A stretch of DNA of 33,837 nt from an uncultured Roseburia sp. (GTDB taxonomy: Bacteria; Bacillota; Clostridia; Lachnospirales; Lachnospiraceae): assembly GCA_947174805.1 (NCBI GenBank), contig CAMWKH010000031.1:1-33837 (forward strand), in the 5' to 3' direction. Positions 1 through 6,451 of this stretch are shown in pieces. Under the pieces are notes generated by a model that worked only from the letters and a program-made list of their open reading frames with translations, was not told where the DNA came from and ran no database searches. The stretch's first letter is position 1. Each line of letters starts with the position of its first letter. The position numbers and the translations under genes are program-made.

Positions 1-1424
1 ACTTTTACGTTGATTACGCTATCAGGTTTTTTGTGGGAAAGCATTACAACCGTCTCTGTATGCCCAGTCCCAGGAAACATATCCACTCCCCCCATCCTAA
101 TCACCTCATACCCGCTCCCCAGCAAAACCTCCAAATCCCTCGCCAGGCTCGTGGGCTTACAGGAAATATAAACCATCCGCTCCACCCCATAACGGATAAT
201 CTTAGAAAGGGCCTTGGGATGTATCCCGTCCCTGGGGGGATCAAGGACAATAAAATCCGGTTTATCCCTGATTTCATCCAGCACCTTAAGCACATCTCCC
301 GCAAGAAACTCGCAGTTTGCAAGGTGATTCAACCTGGCATTTTCCCTGGCGGCCAAAACAGCCTCCTCCACAATCTCCACGCCGATTACTTTTTTTGCCG
401 CCGGGGCAAGCATCTGGGCGATTGTGCCTGTGCCGCTGTACAAGTCAAATACCGTGCTCTCTTTCTTCCCCGTGTCGCCGATAAAATCTCTGGCCATTTC
501 ATAGAGAACCTCTGCGCCAAAAGAGTTTGTCTGAAAAAAAGAAAAAGGGGTTATCTTAAATTTCAGCCCCAGAAGATGTTCAAAAAAGAAATCTTCCCCA
601 AAAAGAATCTGTGTGCCCTCATTTTTCACCACATCCGCCACGCTGTCGTTCCTGGTGTGTAAAATCCCTGCCAGCTTCCCTTCCAGGGAAAGGGACTGTA
701 TATTATCTGAAAACTCCCTCAAAAGAGCCTCTTCCCCGAATCCCTCTGTCTGGGAAGTAGTGATTAAATCTATAAGAATTTCCCCGGTGGCAGCGGCTTT
801 CCGCATCAGGAGATGGCGCAGATATCCCTCATGGCGCAGCCTGTGAAAAAACGGAATATTTTTTTCCGCAAAAAAATCCCGCACAGCCGCTAAAATCTTC
901 CTATAGTCCTCGTCCACAATCCGGCAATTCTCCACATTCACAATATCGTAAAAGCTTCCCCGTTTGTGCATCCCCAAGGCTAGAGGGCCGTCTTTAAAGG
1001 TGTCCCCGAAAGAAAATTCCATTTTATTCCTGTACTCAAAAACTCTGGGACTTGCCGAAATTCCCTCAAAAATTTCATCAAATTCTACGCCGGATGCCTT
1101 TAGGACTGGCGTAAACATTTCCCGTAACTGATTTTCCTTCAGCGCTAACTGGTCCTCATAACTTAAATTTTGATAAGTACACCCGCCGCAGATTCCAAAA
1201 TGGGGACAGGAAGGCTCTTTCAGTTCATTTTCCGCCCTCTTTAACACTTCCACAAGCCTGCCCTCATATTTCCCCTTTCTGGCCTTGTTCACCGCAAAGG
1301 AAACGGTCTGGCCGGGAAGCGTGTTTTTCACCACCGCTCTCTCTCCCTCCGCAGTCACTGCAATTCCCTTATTTGGAAAAATCACTTTTTCAATTCTGCC
1401 CTCACAAATCTGCTTTTTTTTCAT
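1..1424 (-). CDS. rlmD: 23S rRNA (uracil-5-)-methyltransferase RlmD family, 3' end cut by the window
   Basis: SAM-dependent methyltransferase that makes 5-methyluridine in 23S rRNA. The frame is open from the ATG to the window edge, giving about 474 residues with no stop, so the C terminus lies outside. Seen in order: an N-terminal TRAM-like beta domain (about 1-60); an iron-sulfur cysteine cluster reading CPHFGICGGC near residue 75, with a further Cys in NCRIVDED; the SAM-binding motif FDLYSGTGTIAQ; the catalytic motif LDPPRDG; and the nucleophile motif YISCKPTSLARDL. These are the hallmarks of the RlmD/RumA family with a 4Fe-4S cluster. Its ATG follows an AGGTTGGAG-like ribosome-binding site. 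The family in Firmicutes contains several paralogues (RlmCD, RlmD), so the exact target uridine is inferred. A terminator-like hairpin lies upstream and separates it from the next minus-strand gene. Confidence 0.93.
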   Translation of the reverse strand, partial: MKKKQICEGRIEKVIFPNKGIAVTAEGERAVVKNTLPGQTVSFAVNKARKGKYEGRLVEVLKRAENELKEPSCPHFGICGGCTYQNLSYEDQLALKENQLREMFTPVLKASGVEFDEIFEGISASPRVFEYRNKMEFSFGDTFKDGPLALGMHKRGSFYDIVNVENCRIVDEDYRKILAAVRDFFAEKNIPFFHRLRHEGYLRHLLMRKAAATGEILIDLITTSQTEGFGEEALLREFSDNIQSLSLEGKLAGILHTRNDSVADVVKNEGTQILFGEDFFFEHLLGLKFKITPFSFFQTNSFGAEVLYEMARDFIGDTGKKESTVFDLYSGTGTIAQMLAPAAKKVIGVEIVEEAVLAARENARLNHLANCEFLAGDVLKVLDEIRDKPDFIVLDPPRDGIHPKALSKIIRYGVERMVYISCKPTSLARDLEVLLGSGYEVIRMGGVDMFPGTGHTETVVMLSHKKPDSVINVK

Positions 1425-1449
1425 ACTCCAACCTCTCCAAAAAATAGTT

Positions 1450-1479
1450 AAATACCCCACAGCAAGCTGCAGGGTATTT
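1450..1479 (-). terminator. Intrinsic terminator between the acidic-tail protein gene and rlmD
   Basis: AAATACCC (1450-1457) pairs with GGGTATTT (1472-1479), and an inner CAGC/GCTG pair tightens the loop. Read on the minus strand the stem is followed by AACTATTTTTT, a usable U-tract. It sits downstream of the 1607-1873 gene. On the plus strand it is also followed by CTTTTT, so it may work both ways. Confidence 0.75.
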
Positions 1480-1606
1480 CTTTTTCATCTCATTATTCTG
1501 TTGTCATAACCATTCGGATCATTCAATCCCTTCTGAAAACAACCGTAACAGCCAAATCTAAGGCTTTACAACCCAAAATATGAAGCCGGGTCAAAATGCT
1601 TTCCTT

Positions 1607-1873
1607 TTAGTTGTCTTCCTCATCGTCATCTTCCTCATCGTCGTCATCAAAGAAGTCATCCTCGAATTCGTCCTCAAAATCATCTTCAAAATCTTCCAGA
1701 TAATCCGGTGTGAAGAAGCGGTAAATACCGTAAACTGCTGCCGCAACAGCTACCACGATACCCACAATAGCGAAAATCCATACTACTTTAGAGGTTTTCT
1801 TTGTGTCATCTTCCTTCTTGTTCAGGAAATCATTGAGTTTTGTCATTGTTAAAAAATCATCTACCTTATTCAT
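1607..1873 (-). CDS. Small single-pass membrane protein with a long acidic C-terminal tail
   Basis: 88-residue protein of unknown function. Residues 1-30 are polar and helical, a single hydrophobic segment runs from about 31 to 54 (VVWIFAIVGIVVAVAAAVYG), and after the motif YRFFTPDYLEDF the last about 20 residues are almost all Asp/Glu. The ATG at 1873 is chosen over an upstream in-frame one because it is preceded by AAAGGAGTGTGCACG, a strong ribosome-binding site. The tail should lie outside if the N terminus is inside, but topology is not certain. I recall similar conserved hypotheticals in Lachnospiraceae, with no assigned function. It has its own promoter and terminator, between pcrA and rlmD. 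Confidence 0.8.
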   Translation of the reverse strand: MNKVDDFLTMTKLNDFLNKKEDDTKKTSKVVWIFAIVGIVVAVAAAVYGIYRFFTPDYLEDFEDDFEDEFEDDFFDDDDEEDDDEEDN

Positions 1874-1915
1874 CGTGCACACTCCTTTTCTTTGCTTCCA
1901 AAGATTCATACAGGT

Positions 1916-1921
1916 ATTATA
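1916..1921 (-). promoter_or_regulatory. Extended -10 element for the acidic-tail protein gene
   Basis: On the minus strand the sequence reads TGTTATAAT, a consensus -10 with the TGn extension, about 43 nt before the ATG at 1873. The -35 region (TTTTCC at 17 bp) is poor, which is common with extended -10 promoters. Confidence 0.6.
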
Positions 1922-1981
1922 ACATATCTTTCCCAGTTGGAAAATAAAAAATTACGATTCTTTTCATATTTTCTGAAAATT

Positions 1982-4207
1982 TTATATTTTTTTTAGTTTT
2001 GCAAAGGAAGCAAACATTTTTTTAGTTCCCGCAGTGTCAAAATCCACTGTCACCTCGTAATCCCTGCCCCCTTCTACAATATTTGTCACCGTTCCCTCAC
2101 CGAATTTTATATGGGAAACCCGGTCTCCCTGCTGATAATCCAAAGCTTTCTTTTCCGCCGCCCCGAAATTTTTTGCTGCCGCAAGGCCGGAAAGCGCCAC
2201 CGGCTTCTTCTTAAATGCGTCTTTTGCCTGTCGGTAAGGATTTTTTGTCTCCTGGTTCTTTTTCGGCACCTGAGGTGCCTCCTGGCCAAACAATTCCGAA
2301 GGAATTTCCTTTACAAATCTGGAAAGACGGTTAAACTGGGTCTCTCCCCGAATCATCCTCTGTCTGGCACTGGTAATCAAAAGGTGCTCTTTTGCCCGGG
2401 TAATGCCCACATAGGCAAGCCTGCGCTCCTCCTCCAAATCCTCCATGGCCGTATCCGACACAATGGACATATAACTGGGAAACAGCCCGTCCTCCATACC
2501 TGCCAGGTACACATTGGGGAACTCCAGCCCCTTTGCGCTGTGCAGTGTCATAAGAACCACATAATTGCTGTCCTCCTCCAGGCTGTCAATATCAGCCACC
2601 AGCGCCACTTCCTCTAAAAATCCGCTTAAGGAAGGCTCCTGTGTATCCTCCTCGTAGGCCGTAATCTTACTGATTAACTCGTCGATATTCTCAATTCTCC
2701 CTGCTGCCTCGTCTGTGCCTTCCAGTTCCATCTCTTCCACATACCCTGTGGTTTCAATTATCTCGTTTAACAAATCCGTCAAACCCATAAGGCCAAGTTT
2801 ACTGCGCATTGCCTGGATAAATGTGACGAAAGGCTTAATCTTTCCGGCAGCCCTGCCAAGTCCTGGAATTTCCTCCGCCTTTTTTAATGCGTCATAAAAG
2901 CTCATACCGTTGGCATCTGCAAAAATCTGCACTTTATTCAGAGATGCCGCCCCTATCCCCCGCTTTGGGACATTGATAATCCGCCGCACCGCCAAATCAT
3001 CCCTGGCGTTGTCAATGGTTTTTAAATAGCACAGCAAATCCTTAATCTCCCTGCGGGCATAAAAGTTTACCCCCCCCACAATTTTATAGGGAATATTGCT
3101 CACCACAAACTTTTCCTCAAAAAGGCGGGACTGGGCGTTTGTGCGGTAGAGAATGGCGCAGTCCCTGTAATTATAATTCTCCTTATATACTTTTTCCGTA
3201 ATATCCCTTGTTACAAAATCCGCCTCATCATAGGAAGTCTCAAGCTGCTTTAACACCAGCTTTTCCCCTTGGCCGTTAGCCGTCCAAAGGCGTTTTTCTT
3301 TCCTTCCCCGATTGTTTGCAATCACATGGTTTGCCGCATCTAAAATATTCTGGGTGCTTCGGTAATTCTGTTCCAGTTTAATGACACAAGCCTCTGGGAA
3401 ATACTTTTCAAAATTTAAAATATTGTAAATGTTTGCACCCCTGAATTTGTATATGGACTGGTCGTCATCCCCCACCACACAGAGATTTTTGTACTTTCCT
3501 GCCAAGAGATGAATCAATTCAAACTGCGCCGTGTTTGTATCCTGGTACTCATCCACCATAATATAGCGAAATCTCTCCTGATAGGAATCAAGAACCTCTT
3601 CTTCCTGACGGAAAAGCTCAACGGTTTTAAATATCAAATCATCAAAATCCAGGGCATTGTTTTTCTTTAAGGCATTCTGATACTCTCTGTACACCTGGGC
3701 CTTTTTCAAAAGAGCATAGTCCACTCCAGCATTCCTGGTAAACTCCTCCACCCCAACCATCTCATCCTTTGCGGAGGAGATAGCCGCCAAAAACATTTTT
3801 TCCTTATAAATCTTGGTGTCAATCTGAAGCTTTTTACAAATATCCTTCATCAGGGATTTCTGGTCATCTGCATCATATATCGTAAAATTCGTGTCAAACC
3901 CTATCCTGTCAATATACCGCCTTAAAATCCGCACACAGGCAGAGTGGAATGTGGATACCCATATACTTTCCGAGCCGTGTCCCACCATAGCGCTGATGCG
4001 CTCCCGCATTTCTCCTGCCGCCTTGTTTGTAAAAGTAATCGCCAGGATATTCCAGGGATTTACCCCTTTTTCTTCTATTAAATATGCTGTCCTGTGGGTC
4101 AGCACGCGGGTCTTGCCGGAACCCGCCCCCGCCAGAATCAAAAGCGGCCCCTCCGTCTTTAAAACTGCCTCTTTCTGTGGTTCATTCAATGTGTCGTAAA
4201 CACTCAT
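1982..4207 (-). CDS. pcrA: ATP-dependent DNA helicase PcrA (UvrD/Rep family)
   Basis: 741-residue superfamily 1A helicase that unwinds DNA 3'-5' in repair and removes RecA and stalled complexes. Seen: Q motif NEPQKEAV (8-15), Walker A AGAGSGKT (26-33), motif Ia TFTNKAAGEM, motif II VDEYQDTN, motif III VGDDDQSIYKFRGA, motif IV EQNYRST, motif V TLHSAKGLEFPNVYLAGMEDGLFP, and motif VI EERRLAYVGITRAKEHL. The C terminus from about 685 is the Tudor-like fold seen in PcrA (GDRVSHIKFGEGTV), which contacts RNA polymerase in Bacillus. The length matches the family. The start is supported by AGGAGTACCGGT before the ATG. No ligA or pcrB neighbour is present, unlike the Bacillus arrangement. Confidence 0.96.
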   Translation of the reverse strand: MSVYDTLNEPQKEAVLKTEGPLLILAGAGSGKTRVLTHRTAYLIEEKGVNPWNILAITFTNKAAGEMRERISAMVGHGSESIWVSTFHSACVRILRRYIDRIGFDTNFTIYDADDQKSLMKDICKKLQIDTKIYKEKMFLAAISSAKDEMVGVEEFTRNAGVDYALLKKAQVYREYQNALKKNNALDFDDLIFKTVELFRQEEEVLDSYQERFRYIMVDEYQDTNTAQFELIHLLAGKYKNLCVVGDDDQSIYKFRGANIYNILNFEKYFPEACVIKLEQNYRSTQNILDAANHVIANNRGRKEKRLWTANGQGEKLVLKQLETSYDEADFVTRDITEKVYKENYNYRDCAILYRTNAQSRLFEEKFVVSNIPYKIVGGVNFYARREIKDLLCYLKTIDNARDDLAVRRIINVPKRGIGAASLNKVQIFADANGMSFYDALKKAEEIPGLGRAAGKIKPFVTFIQAMRSKLGLMGLTDLLNEIIETTGYVEEMELEGTDEAAGRIENIDELISKITAYEEDTQEPSLSGFLEEVALVADIDSLEEDSNYVVLMTLHSAKGLEFPNVYLAGMEDGLFPSYMSIVSDTAMEDLEEERRLAYVGITRAKEHLLITSARQRMIRGETQFNRLSRFVKEIPSELFGQEAPQVPKKNQETKNPYRQAKDAFKKKPVALSGLAAAKNFGAAEKKALDYQQGDRVSHIKFGEGTVTNIVEGGRDYEVTVDFDTAGTKKMFASFAKLKKI

Positions 4208-4354
4208 ACCGGTACTCCTGCCTTTTTTCTCATGTATTGCGGCATTCCCCCTCTGCCGCCAGAATTTATTCTATACATTTTACCATATTCCTGTATCGCA
4301 GTTCAAGGCTATGAAGAAAATCGAAATGGATAATTTGGCACATTTCGCCATTTT

Positions 4355-4383
4355 TCGACATATTTTATAAAAAAACATATTAA
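4355..4383 (+). promoter_or_regulatory. Candidate promoter for the hemerythrin gene
   Basis: TCGACA (4355-4360) and TATTAA (4378-4383) are separated by 17 bp, with the ATG at 4432. The whole stretch is AT-rich, so the match is only suggestive. Confidence 0.4.
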
Positions 4384-4431
4384 AAAATACAATCAGGACA
4401 GGGTAAATTTCCCATCTGATAAAGGAGTGCC

Positions 4432-4845
4432 ATGTTGAAAGAAGCTAAATGGAACAAACAATTTAACATCGGAATTGATTCTATTGACAATGCGCATCGG
4501 AAACTCTTTTCCATCGTGCGCAAACTAATCCACCTGAGCAGAGATGAAAATAACGGACAATGGGCATGTGCCGAAGGTATCAAATACTTTAAAAATTATG
4601 CCATAGAACACTTTGCCGATGAGGAAGCTTATATGCAGTCCATCGGCTATAAAGAATATGAGAAACACAAGCGCCTGCATGACGACATGCGGTATAAAAC
4701 GCTTCCGGCACTGGAAAAAGATCTCATAGAATCAAATTATTCTCAAGAATCTATCCATCATTTCCTCGGCATCTGCCTTGGATGGCTTACTGCCCACATT
4801 ATGATCGAAGACCGGGCCATTACAGGTAAAATTTCAACCAGATGA
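4432..4845 (+). CDS. Bacteriohemerythrin (single-domain O2-binding di-iron protein)
   Basis: 137-residue single hemerythrin domain. All seven iron ligands of the family are in place: H22 in IDNAHRKLF, H60 and E64 in EHFADEE, H79 and H83 in EKHKRLHDD, and H122 and D127 in LTAHIMIEDR. Such proteins bind O2 (sometimes NO) at a non-heme di-iron site in the cytoplasm and serve as oxygen scavengers or carriers, or deliver O2 to a partner. No fused chemotaxis or GGDEF domain is present. It has its own AAAGGAG ribosome-binding site seven bases before the ATG and no co-transcribed neighbour, so the physiological role is inferred: oxygen protection in an anaerobe is the obvious guess. Confidence 0.93.
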   Translation: MLKEAKWNKQFNIGIDSIDNAHRKLFSIVRKLIHLSRDENNGQWACAEGIKYFKNYAIEHFADEEAYMQSIGYKEYEKHKRLHDDMRYKTLPALEKDLIESNYSQESIHHFLGICLGWLTAHIMIEDRAITGKISTR

Positions 4846-4933
4846 AAAACAGAAGGCTCATGGGCTTGCTTTTTTCAGAGAAAGCCAGGCATATGGAAGC
4901 AGGCCCTGCCCTTTTGGGATATTCTATTTTTTC

Positions 4934-4962
4934 TTGACTTTATGCAACTTGTTGCCTATAAT
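4934..4962 (+). promoter_or_regulatory. MarR-gene promoter with a palindrome in its spacer
   Basis: TTGACT (4934-4939), a 17-bp spacer and TATAAT (4957-4962) form a near-consensus sigma-A promoter. Inside the spacer GCAAC (4944-4948) and GTTGC (4951-4955) form a perfect inverted repeat around TT. A dimeric repressor bound there would block RNA polymerase; the adjacent MarR protein is the natural candidate. Confidence 0.7.
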
Positions 4963-5001
4963 TGAGAAATATATCCTACTGCATAATTTGGAGATGATGA
5001 A

Positions 5002-5460
5002 ATGAACAGAACAGAAAATGAAGAATATATTATTGGGTGCGTTTCGTTACTCTCAAATAAGATAACTCAATTTGGAGATTCCCTATTGCCTGACATTACC
5101 TTTCGGCAGTGGTTTTTACTAATGATGATTTCAAAAATGGAGCAGCAAGAAAAGAATATCAACAGCATTGCTGAATTTGTGGGAACAACTAGACAGAATG
5201 TAAAAAAATTGCTTACTCCGTTAGAAAACAAAGGTTATGTTCTAATTAAGAAATCGAGTAGTGACGCAAGGGCTTTGAATGTAGAATTAACAGAAAAAAC
5301 ATATCAATATTTTTCTGAAAATGATGAACCGACAGCTTGTGAAACTAACAAATTATTTATTGCATTTTCCACAGAAGAAATTAACAATTTAATCTGTGCC
5401 CTAAATAAATTGCTTTGTGCTTTTGAAGCTTATGGAAAGGATAGCAAAAATAATGAATAA
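5002..5460 (+). CDS. MarR-family transcriptional regulator
   Basis: 152-residue winged-helix regulator. The recognition region reads INSIAEFVGTTRQNVKKLLTPLENKGYV (about 52-79) and is followed by the wing SSSDARALNVELTEK, a MarR hallmark (Asp/Arg in the wing). Flanking helices form the dimer interface. The family typically represses its own operon and responds to small ligands such as phenolics or antibiotics. TTTGGAGATGATGAA gives a good ribosome-binding site. The downstream membrane-protein frame starts inside its last codons, so the two were one operon. Base composition is visibly more AT-rich than pcrA or the ABC genes, suggesting acquisition. Confidence 0.9.
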   Translation: MNRTENEEYIIGCVSLLSNKITQFGDSLLPDITFRQWFLLMMISKMEQQEKNINSIAEFVGTTRQNVKKLLTPLENKGYVLIKKSSSDARALNVELTEKTYQYFSENDEPTACETNKLFIAFSTEEINNLICALNKLLCAFEAYGKDSKNNE

Positions 5461-6251
5461 TGCAAAACAAATATTAAAATTATTATCTGTATTGACAATC
5501 TTATTAACATTAGTTGTAACTACCTTCGGATTGTGTTCTTTCAATACAGGACAAGCTTATGAAGCCGTAAATCAATATGGCGAAAATATACGAATGTGGG
5601 GATCTGGGATATATTCTCACGACTCTTATTTTAAGGCCCCCATTTTTATAGGTTCCGATTTTACAATATTGATACTTGTTGTGCCTCTTACAATCATTAC
5701 TTTTTGGAAAACAAATCAAAAACAGAGCATTGAATATCTTATCCGCAGCTTTAGTATATCAAGTTTATTGCTTTATTATGCTGCAAGTTTGGCTTTGGGT
5801 GTTACCTATAATCATTTGCATTTAGTGTACATTGCATTATTCAGCGTATGCCTTTTTAGCGTAAGTTTGATGTTTGCAAAATTGCATTCAATAGATATTC
5901 AGCAGCCAAAAGTTTGCTTATGCCATTATACAAAAGGAATGAAAGTTTTTTTATTAATATCAGGAATATCACTTTTTTCTGCCTGGCTTCCAGATATAAT
6001 TATATCCATTACAAAAGGGACTTCATTAGAAATTTATTGGATATATTTTGTTGCGAATGATATTTAAGGTGTGTATATGTGTTGGCATCATGTTGCCTAT
6101 TCAGTCTATTTTTCAATTATTGGCAGGTATTTCAATCCCCCTGCCCGCACTTATAACAAAAGTGTTCATTTTTGTCATGCTTGGGTTTTTTGCAGCTATA
6201 TTTGAAATTCGTTTGAAGAATAGTACACAATATGCAAAAGATTCTATATGA
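5453..6251 (+). pseudogene. Broken multi-pass membrane protein downstream of marR
   Basis: Two frames together look like one membrane protein. The first (5453-6067) gives about 204 residues with an N-terminal membrane helix, an extracellular stretch (about 25-65) and at least four more hydrophobic segments. It stops just after a segment reading KGTSLEIYWIYF. A second frame (about 6048-6251) continues with CVGIMLPIQSIFQLLAGI and two further hydrophobic segments, but has no ribosome-binding site and only a TTG as possible start. The join therefore looks like a frameshift, probably with loss of part of the middle, because a helix appears to be missing there. I recall intact homologues of unknown function paired with regulators in Clostridia, but cannot check them. 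ATG 5453 overlaps the marR stop; ATG 5432 is an alternative. Confidence 0.65.
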
Positions 6252-6333
6252 GCACATCAAATGGCAGATAGAAACGGGAAGCTTGCCGCCGCCCTTTCCC
6301 AGTTCCGGTTTGGGGGACAGGCTATATCCTTGA
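6232..6333 (+). pseudogene. Relic of a GntR/MocR-type regulator N terminus
   Basis: A 33-codon frame starting at ATG 6232 reads QKILYEHIKWQIETGSLPP and then PFPSSG before a TGA at 6331. This matches the start of GntR/MocR regulators, where a helix ending in an EHIK..IE.G.LPP pattern precedes the LPSSR motif of the winged helix. The reading frame then collapses, so only the first helix remains. It overlaps the end of the broken membrane gene and is followed by the terminator of the convergent ABC operon. Confidence 0.5.
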
Positions 6334-6358
6334 ATCCATGTGGCGCATGGAAAAAAAG

Positions 6359-6407
6359 AACGCCGAGAGCATGCAAAAACATAGTGTTTATGCGGCTTCC
6401 CGGCGTT
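6359..6407 (-). terminator. Terminator of the ABC transporter operon
   Basis: AACGCCG (6359-6365) pairs with CGGCGTT (6401-6407), with further internal pairing between GCAT and ATGC. Read on the minus strand the stem is followed by CTTTTTTTCC. It lies about 45 bases past the permease stop codon. Confidence 0.75.
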
Positions 6408-6451
6408 ATTCTATTCCTCAGCCCACCTAATATCAGCTTCTGCTTTTTTTA

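Noticed and set aside
33..662. Long plus-strand frame opposite rlmD
   Set aside because: Proline/histidine-rich shadow of the real minus-strand methyltransferase frame, which carries all the family motifs.
4846..4930. Possible terminator after the hemerythrin gene
   Set aside because: Several short complementary stretches (for example GCTTT/AAAGC) but none forms a clean stem followed by a T-run.
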